This document shows, piece by piece, positions 1-9,909 of a stretch of 64,000 bases of DNA. Position numbers and translations under genes: made by a program. The notes beneath the pieces are model-generated. The model was not told where the DNA came from. It ran no database searches and was given only the letters and a program-made list of their open reading frames with translations. The DNA is taken from contig JAIXSZ010000016.1 of NCBI GenBank assembly GCA_027484425.1, positions 62,001-126,000 of the forward strand. Reading direction: 5' to 3'. Source of the stretch: Sphingobacteriales bacterium (GTDB taxonomy: Bacteria; Bacteroidota; Bacteroidia; Chitinophagales; Chitinophagaceae). The first letter of the stretch is position 1. Each line of letters opens with the position of its first letter.

Positions 1-1
1 A

Positions 2-3000
2 GGTGTTGGCTTCCCGAAGTATGTGGTGGTGCGCGAGATATTGCTGAAGGATCTGGGCCATGACACACTGCTAGCTGTAGGTGAACTGAAGGTGGACCTT
101 GCCATGATGGACCTGCTAAATAAACACGCCAATGTGCAGCAACTGGTGCTAAGTGGTGTGCATGGGCATGTGTATCGAAATCTGGGTGATTCTGAATTTA
201 ATTACGACTACCTAATAGCTGCTTTTGCTGGTAAAGGACCAGATACTACCATCATTACGAAAGTAAAAGATACAAGTGCAGCTCCCTTCAGGCTGACGAT
301 AGGTGCTGTACGACTAAATGATATACATGTGCGGTATGACGACTATATGGGAGGGGTGCAAATGGCTGTGGATCTTGTATCACTGAACCTGCGAATGAAG
401 ATGACGGATATAGCGAATCAGCGGTTTGAAGTCAAGGAACTGAAGATAAAGGGACTGCAGGGTCGCTATGTAGCAGATACGTCTTACCTGCCTATACAGT
501 CTAAGGAAGAACCAACACCGCCGAAGCTAATGCTGGCTGCTGATAATGTGTGGCTGGAGGATGTGGGCTTTGAGTATGGCGACAAGCTGGGTGGCTTGTG
601 GTTTGGGGCGAATGTGGGGGCTTTAGCGTTGCAGTTGGAGAAGTTTGGGTTGAGAGATCAACAGATAGTTGTGAAAAAACTAGCTATATCCAACACAAAT
701 ACAAGGCTGCGCATGGGTAAAAACAATAAAACCGATACATCTGAAGCAGATGAAGTCTCCGACCTAGCGGTTGAACAAGCAGGGTGGCACATACTGGCAA
801 ACGCGGTTGATATGAGTAATGTGAGCTACCAAATGGATAACGACAATGAGGTGAAGCTATCCAAGGGTATGGACTATGCGCATATGCACCTGAAAGATGT
901 AGACCTAAGTATGCGTAATGTGCAGTATTGCACAGATAGTATAACGGGTGATGTGCGGCACCTAGCAGCAAAAGAGCAATGTGGGCTGGTGGTAGAAGAG
1001 CTGAAAACGAAGTTTGTCTACAATGCTCATGGTGCGGTGCTAGATGGGCTATACCTACAAACACCAGGTACGCTACTGCAACAAAGGGCAGCAGTGCATT
1101 ATGAGTCGCTGAAAAGGCTGAAGGAGCAACCAAAGGAGCTGCAACTGGATATAAATCTTACGGAAAGCAAAGTAGCAATGAGCGAAGTGCTACTACTAGT
1201 GCCCCAACTGGCTGAGCAGGAGCAAATGAATAAAATGGCTAATATGCAACTGCGGTTGGACGCTGTGGTGAATGGTAAGCTGGGAGATGTGAACATAGAG
1301 CGCCTATATGTGGGCGGTGTGGGTAGTAGTGCTTTAGATGTGAGCGGGAATATTAAAGGATTGCCAGAAGTTGAGGACATAAAGTATAACCTGCTGATAG
1401 CAGGGCTACAAACAGGTGCTAAGGATATAGCGATGTTTGTACCAGACACAATGCTATATGCTGTGCGGATACCAGACAGGCTGCGGATAACGGGTACTGT
1501 ATCGGGTACGGTAGAGGATTATGTGGCTAATTTGTTTCTGACCAGCACCGACGGTATGGCGCACATAGAGGGTGGGTTGTTGCTATCACCGGGCAAGGGT
1601 AGAGAAAGATATGATATGAGGGTGGGTGTGGCACACCTAAACCTAGGCAGGATACTACGACAAGACTCTTTGATGGGGGCTGTGACTTCAAACTTTGTAA
1701 TGAAAGGGACAGGTTTTGACCTCAAAAAGATGGTCGCAACTGTTGATGGTAAAGTAACAGAGGCACAATTGATGGGATACAAGTATCATGATGTGGCACT
1801 TTATGCCCATTTAGCACAACAGCGGGCAAATGTAGACCTCATGAGCACCGACACTAATGTGCAAATACAAGTGAAGGGAACTATGGATTTCGGTGGGGAG
1901 TATCCTTCGTTGCTGGCAGATGTGCTGATAGATAGTGTGAACATGAAGGCAATAAAAATGAGCGAAATACCACTAAAGCTCAGCCTGATGCTACATGCCG
2001 ACCTCCCTGTACTGAACCCTGATTACCCCAAGGGACGAGTAATAGTTTGGGACCCAATAGTAAATGCAAACGGGAAACGTTATTACCTAGATAGTATGTT
2101 GCTGGCATCGGCACCTAACGGAGATGGCAGTCAGCACATAAGGGCGGATTTAGGATTGCTAACGGCAAGCATAGATGGCAAAATGCCCCTAACAAAAATA
2201 GGCATGGCGGTGCAGGAGCACACAAACAGGCATTACTTGTTGCAAAACAAGGATAGTTTAACAAACAAAAAGGGACTGAGGGATAGTGCGACATTGCCAA
2301 CGGCATATAATCTAAAAGCTTCATTGGTGGTGAAGGACAAGCCAGTGCTCAAAGGTTTGTTGCCAGGTTTGTCAGAGTTTGAGGATGTACATGCTACAGC
2401 CAGTCTTACTAATGAGCAAATGAAAGCAACCATACAACTACCCAATATAGTGTACGGTAGTACTATTATCGATGGTGGCGTGGTGCATGTGCAAGAAGAA
2501 GACAGTGCTATAAACTGGAAAGTAACTGTGGCAAAGTTGGCTCAGGGTGATATATCATTGTGGGGAACGAAGATAGCTGGTACAGTAAAGGATGATATTA
2601 TAACTGCAGCATTGAGCATAACAGATGAGGCGGGTAAGGAACGTTTTGCGCTATCTGGGTATATGCGTAGTGTGGCAGACTCGCAAATAATACACCTGAA
2701 TGATGGGCTGAAACTTGACTATTTGCCGTGGGAGGTGGCGCAGCCCAATAGGGTGGTGCTGGCAAATGGCGGGCTGTACGTAAATAACTTCAGGGTGAGT
2801 AATAGTGGGCAATACATAGCTGCTGCCAGTAAAGGCAACTATATTAACGCTCCACTGCGGGTAGATTTGGGGCATTTCAGGTTATCTAATCTTACGAAGG
2901 CGATAAGCAAAAGTGATACACTAATAGTAGACGGCGTAGTAAATGGCCAAGTGGATATGGAGGAAATGTCGCCCAGAATGAAGATGACCGGAGACGTAAC

Positions 3001-4885
3001 GATAGCAGGAATGACTGTACTAGGCGATACCTTAGGCGATTTACAGATAACCGTAAGCAATAAGAAAGAAAATGAACTGGCTGCCAGTGCTCGACTAAAA
3101 GGACTGGGGAATGACATGGCACTGAATGGTAGCTATTACCTGAAGCCTACTGATGGGAACGACTTCGATGTGGCAATAAACGTGAATGCACTGGCCCTAA
3201 AAAGTGTAGAACATCTGAGTGGCAATCAGATTAGGAATAGTAGTGGATATGTACGGGGATTGCTGCACGCAAAGGGCACTGTGGCTGCTCCTATAATAAC
3301 AGGTAGCTTGAGGACGGATAATATAGCTACTACAGTGAGTCAGTTGAATGCAGTGTTTAAGTTGCCTGCCGAAGAGGTGAGTTTTGAACAAAGGCAGATT
3401 AAATTTAAAGATTTTACAATACAGGATGACAATAAGAACAAAGCCAATGTAAACGGTGCTATCGACATCACTGACCTAACAAATATGAACATGGACTTGA
3501 GGCTGAATGCTAAAAACTGGCAGGCATTGCACTCGACCGAGAAGGACAATAAAACGTTTTATGGCGACCTGTTGTTGACTGCGGACATCCATTTCAAAGG
3601 TGCTTTGATAGCACCCAGAGTGGATGGTGAGCTGAAAATACTGAAAGGAACTAATGTAACGGTTGTGAATCCAGAAAGCAATCCTGAGATAGAAAGCCGC
3701 AAGGGTATAGTAGTATTCAGAGATATGAGAGATACTGGCAGAAAGAACATATTGCCATCAACTACTAAAAGGAAAACAATAGAAAGTACAAATAAGGCTA
3801 GTGCAGATGTGAATGTGAATATAGCTATTGACAAAACTGCAGAGTTTAGCCTAATAATAGATAAGTCGTCTGGCGATTATCTGAATTTTAAAGGAGAAGC
3901 AAACATTAACGCCTCATTGACCCCAGATGGGGCTATAAACCTAGCGGGCAATTATGCGTTGACAGAGGGCGCCTATCAGCTTAATTATAATCTGGTGAAG
4001 CGGAAATTTGGGATAAAGGCGGGCAGTATGATCACCTTTGCCGGTGACCCTGTAAAGGGAACAATGATAGACCTCACTGCTGTATATGCGACCAATGTGG
4101 CACCATACGACCTAGTGCAGCGACAAGTGACTGATGCAGCCCAACTTAACTATTACAAACAACGACTACCATTTGATGTGAATATGTACATGAAAGGAGC
4201 AATTTTATCGCCCAGACTCACATTCGATATACAACTACCCGAGGGAAAAACGAACAAACTGACATCAGAACAAACCGGCATAGTGCAGGGTAAACTGAGT
4301 CAGATAAGAACGGATACTTCAGAGCTGAATAAGCAAGTTTTTGCATTGCTGATATTAAACAGATTTGTATCTGACGATCCTTTTAGTTCGGGAGCTGGCA
4401 GTAGTCCATCGTTTGTAGCATTGCAAAGCGTAAGTACATTTCTGGGTGAACAACTGAACAAAGCAGCAGGAAAACTGATAAAAGGAGTAGATTTTTCGGT
4501 AGATCTGGCAACAACCGAGGACTATACTACCGGTAGCCTAAGGCAGCGAACCGACTTGAACCTAGCAGCATCGAAACAACTCCTTAATGATAGATTGAAG
4601 TTGACACTTGGTAACAATTTTGACCTAGAAGGAGCACAAAACAATACTACACAGAGCAGTTATGTGCCTTCTAATCTGGCAGCAGATTATATGCTTTCTG
4701 CCGATGGTAAGTATATAATGCGAGCTTATCGTAAGGCATATGATGTAGGTGTGCTACAGGGATATGTGACTGAAACAGGGCTCAACTTCATTATGAGCCT
4801 CGACTATAATAAGTTTAATAGAGAACTTAAAAGTAAAAAGCGCAAAGAGCGGGAACGACAAGAAAAACGCGCCACAAAGAAGTAA
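2..4885 (+). CDS. tamB: TamB-like translocation/assembly protein, 5' partial
   Basis: The reading frame is open from the first bases of the window, so the N-terminus lies upstream and about 1627 residues are visible; the first in-frame GTG at 23 is not taken as the start. The protein is a long run of beta-rich AsmA/TamB-type repeats with few cysteines, ending in the conserved TamB C-terminal (DUF490) region and a basic tail rich in Lys and Arg. TamB-family proteins are anchored in the inner membrane and span the periplasm, and are linked to outer-membrane protein insertion and phospholipid transport. The next gene starts 5 bases after the stop and encodes the Omp85-type partner, the standard TamA/TamB arrangement. 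Family assignment is firm; the exact cargo is not readable from sequence. Confidence 0.88.
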   Translation, partial: GVGFPKYVVVREILLKDLGHDTLLAVGELKVDLAMMDLLNKHANVQQLVLSGVHGHVYRNLGDSEFNYDYLIAAFAGKGPDTTIITKVKDTSAAPFRLTIGAVRLNDIHVRYDDYMGGVQMAVDLVSLNLRMKMTDIANQRFEVKELKIKGLQGRYVADTSYLPIQSKEEPTPPKLMLAADNVWLEDVGFEYGDKLGGLWFGANVGALALQLEKFGLRDQQIVVKKLAISNTNTRLRMGKNNKTDTSEADEVSDLAVEQAGWHILANAVDMSNVSYQMDNDNEVKLSKGMDYAHMHLKDVDLSMRNVQYCTDSITGDVRHLAAKEQCGLVVEELKTKFVYNAHGAVLDGLYLQTPGTLLQQRAAVHYESLKRLKEQPKELQLDINLTESKVAMSEVLLLVPQLAEQEQMNKMANMQLRLDAVVNGKLGDVNIERLYVGGVGSSALDVSGNIKGLPEVEDIKYNLLIAGLQTGAKDIAMFVPDTMLYAVRIPDRLRITGTVSGTVEDYVANLFLTSTDGMAHIEGGLLLSPGKGRERYDMRVGVAHLNLGRILRQDSLMGAVTSNFVMKGTGFDLKKMVATVDGKVTEAQLMGYKYHDVALYAHLAQQRANVDLMSTDTNVQIQVKGTMDFGGEYPSLLADVLIDSVNMKAIKMSEIPLKLSLMLHADLPVLNPDYPKGRVIVWDPIVNANGKRYYLDSMLLASAPNGDGSQHIRADLGLLTASIDGKMPLTKIGMAVQEHTNRHYLLQNKDSLTNKKGLRDSATLPTAYNLKASLVVKDKPVLKGLLPGLSEFEDVHATASLTNEQMKATIQLPNIVYGSTIIDGGVVHVQEEDSAINWKVTVAKLAQGDISLWGTKIAGTVKDDIITAALSITDEAGKERFALSGYMRSVADSQIIHLNDGLKLDYLPWEVAQPNRVVLANGGLYVNNFRVSNSGQYIAAASKGNYINAPLRVDLGHFRLSNLTKAISKSDTLIVDGVVNGQVDMEEMSPRMKMTGDVTIAGMTVLGDTLGDLQITVSNKKENELAASARLKGLGNDMALNGSYYLKPTDGNDFDVAINVNALALKSVEHLSGNQIRNSSGYVRGLLHAKGTVAAPIITGSLRTDNIATTVSQLNAVFKLPAEEVSFEQRQIKFKDFTIQDDNKNKANVNGAIDITDLTNMNMDLRLNAKNWQALHSTEKDNKTFYGDLLLTADIHFKGALIAPRVDGELKILKGTNVTVVNPESNPEIESRKGIVVFRDMRDTGRKNILPSTTKRKTIESTNKASADVNVNIAIDKTAEFSLIIDKSSGDYLNFKGEANINASLTPDGAINLAGNYALTEGAYQLNYNLVKRKFGIKAGSMITFAGDPVKGTMIDLTAVYATNVAPYDLVQRQVTDAAQLNYYKQRLPFDVNMYMKGAILSPRLTFDIQLPEGKTNKLTSEQTGIVQGKLSQIRTDTSELNKQVFALLILNRFVSDDPFSSGAGSSPSFVALQSVSTFLGEQLNKAAGKLIKGVDFSVDLATTEDYTTGSLRQRTDLNLAASKQLLNDRLKLTLGNNFDLEGAQNNTTQSSYVPSNLAADYMLSADGKYIMRAYRKAYDVGVLQGYVTETGLNFIMSLDYNKFNRELKSKKRKERERQEKRATKK

Positions 4886-4890
4886 AAGAT

Positions 4891-7182
4891 ATGCCGTTAT
4901 TTGTAAGGAAAATATTATGTTTTGTGTTGGGTGCTTACTTGCTTAGTGCATGTAGCAACACCCGTCATTTGGCTACGGGTGAGCAATTGTACACTGGCAG
5001 TAAGGTGCAGATAACAGACATCGAAGCAGACAAAGATGTATTAAAAATACTGAAAAAAGACATAGGAGGACTAGTAAGGCCGGTTCCAAATTCTAAAACA
5101 CTGGGGCTGATAAGGACTAAACTTACCATCTATAACATGGCTGGCAAAAAGGAAAAAGCAAAAGGTGTGCGGCGATGGATGAGGAATAAAGCAGGTGAGG
5201 CCCCTGTGCTGGTGAGTAGCGTGCTACTGAAAACCAACAAAGAATTGATAGAGAATTTTTTGCAAAACAGAGGGTTCTTTAACGCAAAAGTGGTTGCGAA
5301 AATGGATACCGCAGGTAAGCGGAAAATGATAGCCAATTATTCGATAACTACAGGTAAGCAGTATATGGTAAAGGGGGCATACCTGATGGACGATACTGCG
5401 GCAATAGTGACAGCCATAAGGCAGGATTTCGACAAGACGCTACTACATAGCGGCCATGCTTATAACCTAGATGTGATAAAGGCGGAACGGGAAAGAATAA
5501 GCAGACTACTGAAGGAAAAAGGGTATTACTATTTTAAAGCTGACTACCTATTGGTGATAGCTGATAGCGCCATAGGGGGCAACATGGTGAACATGTACGT
5601 GCAACTGAAGAAAGAAGAAATACCAGCTGAAGCATATCGTAAGTATGTGATCAATGATGTGTACATCTACACCAATTACAAGCTTAAAAACAATGTACAA
5701 GACACCGGCAAGGAAGGGAAGATTGCCTATGACAACTACTACATCATAGACGAAAAGAAAGCATATAAACCAGAGGTTTTTTCGCAGGCTATGATATTTG
5801 AAAAGGGGGATGTGTACAGTATGGACGACCAGAACACTTCACTGAGCAGGCTGGTGAACATGGGTAATTTCAAGTTTGTGAAGAACCGATTTGAGGCCAA
5901 AGGAGACTCGCTGCTGGATGTTTACTACTACTTGACGCCGTACCCCAACAAGTCACTGAGATTCGAGGCAGGAGGGCTCACACAGAACGATAATAGAGCC
6001 GGTACCAGAGGCAGTGTGAGCTGGCGACATAGGAATGCATTCAGAGGGGTGGAGGAGCTGATGATGAAGGTAAATGGTGGGTTTGAGGGGCAGTATAGCG
6101 GGCCAGTAAAACAACCCAATATCTATAGTATAGGTGCAGAGGTGGGTCTGTCAGTACCGAGGTTTATTTTGCCATTTGTGCACGTTTATACACCCGGCAG
6201 ATACTTACCAAGGTCAATGGCAAAGGTGAAATATAACTTTGAGTCGTCTGCTAAACTCATTAATATCAGCTCCTACAATGCTACACTAGGGTATAGCTGG
6301 CGAGAGGGTGCGAGGAAGGAACACCAGTTATATCCTATCAATTTCACCTATGTGAATACAGATACTGTAGGTAGTCCGGAATTGTCGGGAATATCCTATG
6401 GCAATTTGGTATATAATGGAATTATTATCGGACCCACATATGAGTTCACTTACAATTCTCAGTCAGGAACAGCCAATAAGCATACTTTGTTTTTTAGCGG
6501 GAGGATAGACCTCTCTGGCAACCTTTTAGGGCTGGCACAAAAGGCAGATTATGAGAATAACCCACAAAGTTTGTTTGGCTCACCCTATGCACAGTACATA
6601 AAATTACAGCCCGATTTGAGGTACTATCTTCGATTGTCCGCATCGGCTGTGCTAGCTACCAGACTGATGGCTGGTATTGGAGTGCCCTATGGTAACTCTA
6701 CAACCATGCCCAATATCAAGCAATTTTGGGCAGGTGGCAATAGCGATATGAGAGGATTTCCCTCTAGGCTACTAGGGCCTGGAACTTTTAATGAATATGA
6801 CACTGCAAAAAACAGGAGTTACATACAGACATTAGGTGATATGAAATTGGAATTCAATTTGGAGTGGCGGCAACATATTTACAATTTTCTGAATGTAGGT
6901 GCGTTTGCTGATGTCGGCAATATATGGTTGTACAGAGACAATCCTATGTTTCCAGGTGGTAAGTTTACTAGTGATTTCTACAAACAATTGGCTGCAGGAG
7001 TAGGTGCTGGATTGCGCATAGACCTTAAAATACTAGTATTGAGGCTGGACATGGGCATACCAATTCGTAAGCCATGGCTCGCGGAAAATAACCGATGGGT
7101 GGTGGACAAAATAGCCTTTTCAGACTCTGATTGGAGAAACAAGAATTTGATATTTAATATAGCAATAGGCTATCCATTCTAA
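4891..7182 (+). CDS. tamL: TamL, lipoprotein-type Omp85/BamA-family outer membrane protein
   Basis: 763 residues. The N-terminus is a lipoprotein signal with lipobox LLSAC, lipidated Cys at residue 21. POTRA-like periplasmic repeats follow (about residues 30-350), then a beta-barrel of the surface antigen (D15/Omp85) family reaching the last residue, an aromatic Phe typical of the C-terminal beta-signal. The motif GGNSDMRGFPSR near residue 615 matches the conserved barrel (R-G-F/Y) segment of the family. A lipid anchor on a TamA-type protein is characteristic of Bacteroidota TamL. It starts 5 bases after tamB and is presumably cotranscribed, forming the outer-membrane half of the complex. BamA is an alternative, but the tamB neighbour and the lipobox favour TamL. 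Confidence 0.85.
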   Translation: MPLFVRKILCFVLGAYLLSACSNTRHLATGEQLYTGSKVQITDIEADKDVLKILKKDIGGLVRPVPNSKTLGLIRTKLTIYNMAGKKEKAKGVRRWMRNKAGEAPVLVSSVLLKTNKELIENFLQNRGFFNAKVVAKMDTAGKRKMIANYSITTGKQYMVKGAYLMDDTAAIVTAIRQDFDKTLLHSGHAYNLDVIKAERERISRLLKEKGYYYFKADYLLVIADSAIGGNMVNMYVQLKKEEIPAEAYRKYVINDVYIYTNYKLKNNVQDTGKEGKIAYDNYYIIDEKKAYKPEVFSQAMIFEKGDVYSMDDQNTSLSRLVNMGNFKFVKNRFEAKGDSLLDVYYYLTPYPNKSLRFEAGGLTQNDNRAGTRGSVSWRHRNAFRGVEELMMKVNGGFEGQYSGPVKQPNIYSIGAEVGLSVPRFILPFVHVYTPGRYLPRSMAKVKYNFESSAKLINISSYNATLGYSWREGARKEHQLYPINFTYVNTDTVGSPELSGISYGNLVYNGIIIGPTYEFTYNSQSGTANKHTLFFSGRIDLSGNLLGLAQKADYENNPQSLFGSPYAQYIKLQPDLRYYLRLSASAVLATRLMAGIGVPYGNSTTMPNIKQFWAGGNSDMRGFPSRLLGPGTFNEYDTAKNRSYIQTLGDMKLEFNLEWRQHIYNFLNVGAFADVGNIWLYRDNPMFPGGKFTSDFYKQLAAGVGAGLRIDLKILVLRLDMGIPIRKPWLAENNRWVVDKIAFSDSDWRNKNLIFNIAIGYPF

Positions 7183-7370
7183 TCTATGTAATTGATTATC
7201 ATCATAGAACGATTTCGTAATAATCTTATTGTAAAAGTCATGACACATGAATAACCTCCTACTTGTGGACGACTATTACGAGAAAGTAATTATTGGTTTG
7301 CAGACTTTATCAGCTAATTAATGAGGGCATATTCGTGTTGGCAATAAATTTCTGTAAATACAACATTATT

Positions 7371-7405
7371 TTTTTGGGTAAACTGTTTGCTTTTACTTAC
7401 CTTCG
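7371..7405 (+). promoter_or_regulatory. Candidate upstream promoter in the tamL-rpsJ gap
   Basis: A TTTTTG tract ending at 7376 is followed after 21 bases by TACCTTCG at 7398-7405, close to the Bacteroidota pattern TTTG-N19ish-TAnnTTTG. If real it would give a long leader (about 215 nt) ahead of rpsJ. The rest of the 442-base gap (7183-7624) holds no gene that I can support. Confidence 0.35.
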
Positions 7406-7553
7406 CGCTTCGAAATTTTACTGTTCACAGAATTCCCATTCTTAAAACAGAGGAAGATTGTAAAAGTGAGTAAGGGACCAGATAGCAGCGGATTATACCA
7501 GGTTAAATAAACAGGTTGTAGCCAAAAGTATCTGAAAAATATTTCAAAAAATA

Positions 7554-7584
7554 TTTTGCCAATCCAAATTGTTGCTTACCTTTG
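7554..7584 (+). promoter_or_regulatory. Promoter of the ribosomal protein operon
   Basis: TTTTG at 7554-7558 and a perfect TACCTTTG box at 7577-7584 are separated by 18 bases, matching the Bacteroidota housekeeping sigma consensus. Transcription would begin roughly 6-8 bases downstream, leaving a leader of about 35 bases before rpsJ. Confidence 0.65.
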
Positions 7585-7624
7585 CAGTCCCAAATTTTAA
7601 GGGGAAACGAAGATATTTATAAGT

Positions 7625-7930
7625 ATGTCACAGCGTATCAGAATTAAGCTAAAATCTTACGATCACAATCTGGTTGATAAATCAGCAGATAAAATCGTTA
7701 AGACGGTGCGCAACACAGGAGCAGTGGTTACAGGCCCTATTCCGTTGCCCACAGAAAAGAAGATCTTTACAGTGTTGCGTTCTCCGCACGTTAACAAGAA
7801 AGCACGTGAGCAGTTTCAGCTTTGTACGCACAAGCGTTTGCTGGACATTTACACGTCTTCTTCACGTACTGTTGATGCGCTTTCGAAGTTGGATTTGCCA
7901 AGCGGCGTAGAGGTAGAAATAAAAGCGTGA
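7625..7930 (+). CDS. rpsJ: 30S ribosomal protein S10
   Basis: 101 residues, the normal length, with the conserved opening [12 protein letters not shown] and the [10 protein letters not shown] ending. S10 belongs to the head of the 30S subunit and, with NusB, can take part in antitermination of rRNA transcripts. It is the first gene of the cluster here. In many relatives rpsL, rpsG and fusA come just before it; in this window tamL does. A 219-base spacer separates it from rplC. Confidence 0.97.
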   Translation: MSQRIRIKLKSYDHNLVDKSADKIVKTVRNTGAVVTGPIPLPTEKKIFTVLRSPHVNKKAREQFQLCTHKRLLDIYTSSSRTVDALSKLDLPSGVEVEIKA

Positions 7931-8149
7931 TAGTAGCTGCGCAAATTGCTGAAAAGCAATTGAGAAGCATAAGTTCTTAAAAAAATAAAAAGTAGATAAG
8001 TCTTTTGCCCATCGGGTGAATAGCTTTGAGGTAGCCTTTTAGGCGAACGAAAGGTGGTGATTTTGAAACAGTTCTTTTAAACATTGAAAAACAGTTTATC
8101 CCGGCCCACACAACATAGGACCCGGGCGCTAAACTTAAACATAATAATA
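7931..8149 (+). promoter_or_regulatory. Long structured spacer between rpsJ and rplC
   Basis: 219 bases without a gene inside a ribosomal operon. It contains a 7-bp stem closed by a GAAA tetraloop (AATTGCT at 7944-7950 with AGCAATT at 7955-7961) and a GC-rich pairing just before rplC (CCCGG at 8100-8104 with CCGGG at 8122-8126). These could be a processing site or a binding site for feedback control by a ribosomal protein, but no known leader class is recognised. Confidence 0.3.
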
Positions 8150-8767
8150 ATGAAAGGTATTATTGGTAAAAAAATCGGTATGACCAGCATTTTTGAGCCT
8201 AATGGAAAGCAGACTGCCTGCACCATTATCGAAGCTGGACCTTGTGTGGTTACTCAAAAGAAAACCGTAGATACCGACGGTTATGATTCTCTCCAAATTG
8301 CTTTTGGCGAGGCTAAAGCAAAAAATACGCCTAATGCGCAAATCAATCATTTCGCAAAGGCCAACACTACTCCCAAGAGTGTTGTTAAAGAAATTCGCAA
8401 TTGTTCCATTGATAAGAATGTAGGTGAAAGCATCACCTGTGAAATATTTACCGAAGGTGAAAAGGTAAGTGTCGTAGGCACCACCAAGGGTAAAGGTTTT
8501 CAGGGTGTTGTAAGACGCCATGGTTTTAGCGGTGTGGGTGAAGCTACCCATGGTCAGCATGATCGTCAGCGCGCACCAGGATCTGTGGGTGGTTCATCTT
8601 ACCCAAGTCGTGTATTCAAAGGCATGCGTATGGCAGGCCGCATGGGTAACGACCGTGTAAAAATCAAAGCATTGCGTGTTGTAAAAGTATTCCCCGACAA
8701 AAACTACATATTAATTAGCGGTTCAGTACCGGGGCATAACGGATCTATTGTTTTAATTCAGAATTAA
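8150..8767 (+). CDS. rplC: 50S ribosomal protein L3
   Basis: 205 residues from ATG 8150, whose product begins MKGIIGKKIGMT, the universal L3 opening. An in-frame ATG at 8084 would add 22 residues without family support. L3 binds 23S rRNA near the peptidyl transferase centre and is an early assembly protein; the GHGQ/H-type central loop is visible as EATHGQHDRQRAPGSVGGSS near residue 135. rplD follows after 7 bases. Confidence 0.96.
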   Translation: MKGIIGKKIGMTSIFEPNGKQTACTIIEAGPCVVTQKKTVDTDGYDSLQIAFGEAKAKNTPNAQINHFAKANTTPKSVVKEIRNCSIDKNVGESITCEIFTEGEKVSVVGTTKGKGFQGVVRRHGFSGVGEATHGQHDRQRAPGSVGGSSYPSRVFKGMRMAGRMGNDRVKIKALRVVKVFPDKNYILISGSVPGHNGSIVLIQN

Positions 8768-8774
8768 TTTTGTC

Positions 8775-9413
8775 ATGATAGTTGACGTATTAAATAGTAA
8801 AGGCGAAAAAACAGGCCGTTCGGTGGAACTACCTGATGAAATATTCGGTGCACAGCCAAACGACCATTGTATTTACCTTGCGGTAAAACAATATCTGGCA
8901 GCAAAACGCCAGGGTACTCACAAAACTAAGACACGTGCAGAAGTGCATGGTTCGTCTAAGAAACTGCACAAGCAGAAGGGTACTGGTGGATCTCGTAAAG
9001 GTAATATCCGTAACCCATTGTATAAGGGTGGTGGTACTATCAATGGTCCATTGCCACACGGCTACAACTTTAAGTTGAACCGTAAGGTGAAAGATCTTGC
9101 TAAGATATCTGCACTAGTATACAAAGCTCGCGAAAACAAAATTGTTATTGTTGAAGACCAGAACATAGCTGCACCAAAAACTAAAGATTTTGCTGCAATG
9201 CTTGAAACACTTCGTGGCGAAAACAGAAAAACAATGTTTGTATTGCCAGAGTACGACACTAACGTGTACTTAAGTGCAAGAAACCTTTCATCAAACAAAA
9301 CTGTGGTACTGAGTGATTTGAACACATACGACATTACTAATGCAAGTGTGTTGATATTTACTGAATCAGCTGCAAAGATGTTTAACGACGAGCCAGCTAC
9401 AGAAGTTGCATAA
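8775..9413 (+). CDS. rplD: 50S ribosomal protein L4
   Basis: 212 residues. The extended loop that reaches into the exit tunnel is recognisable as KLHKQKGTGGSRKGNIRNP around residues 63-82. L4 lines the peptide exit tunnel together with L22, and in Escherichia coli also represses the S10 operon; nothing in this sequence shows whether that control exists here. Tightly spaced after rplC, with an 89-base spacer before rplW. Confidence 0.96.
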   Translation: MIVDVLNSKGEKTGRSVELPDEIFGAQPNDHCIYLAVKQYLAAKRQGTHKTKTRAEVHGSSKKLHKQKGTGGSRKGNIRNPLYKGGGTINGPLPHGYNFKLNRKVKDLAKISALVYKARENKIVIVEDQNIAAPKTKDFAAMLETLRGENRKTMFVLPEYDTNVYLSARNLSSNKTVVLSDLNTYDITNASVLIFTESAAKMFNDEPATEVA

Positions 9414-9502
9414 GCACTTATAGCTGTAAGAAATAAAAGTAATAACAACGATAGCAGATAGAATAGAAAATTCGTACTGCGTCGGCTAATAAAATAGATA
9501 CA

Positions 9503-9805
9503 ATGAAACTATCTGAAGTGTTGATACGGCCGGTAATTACCGAAAAAGTAAATCTGCAAATGGAACGCAGCGGTCGCTACACATTTGTGGTTGGTCACCA
9601 GTCCAATAAACTGGAAATCAAAAAAGCAGTAGAAAGTTTTTATGGTGTGCGCGTAGCAGACGTAAATACTATAGTAGTGCCTGCTAAGAGTAAGTCGAGG
9701 TTTACAAAAGCTGGTCTTTTGTCTGGTCGTAAGCCATCTTACAAAAAAGCAGTTGTTACACTTGCTGAAGGTGAATCACCAATCGATTTGTTTGCAGGAC
9801 AGTAG
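9503..9805 (+). CDS. rplW: 50S ribosomal protein L23
   Basis: 100 residues, with the family opening LIRPVITEKVN and the central segment NKLEIKKAVESFYGVRV. L23 sits at the tunnel exit and is the docking point for trigger factor and the signal recognition particle. A 104-base spacer follows before rplB. Confidence 0.95.
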   Translation: MKLSEVLIRPVITEKVNLQMERSGRYTFVVGHQSNKLEIKKAVESFYGVRVADVNTIVVPAKSKSRFTKAGLLSGRKPSYKKAVVTLAEGESPIDLFAGQ

Positions 9806-9909
9806 TATTTGACTGTATAGATTGATTGCGAAAAAAAGTTATAAACTAACATAATAACAATTAGTGTGAACGGGTAACACCTGCTACACATTAGCTAACA
9901 GAATAAAAA

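Noticed and set aside
684-1133. 149-codon open frame on the minus strand inside tamB
   Set aside because: Rich in Cys, His, Tyr and Pro, as expected for the shadow of a beta-rich gene on the other strand; tamB is continuous through it.
7183-7624. An RNA gene or riboswitch in the tamL-rpsJ gap
   Set aside because: No cloverleaf or known riboswitch core was found; only promoter-like boxes are supported.
8135-8560. 141-codon minus-strand frame over rplC
   Set aside because: It lies wholly against a universal ribosomal protein gene and has no family features.
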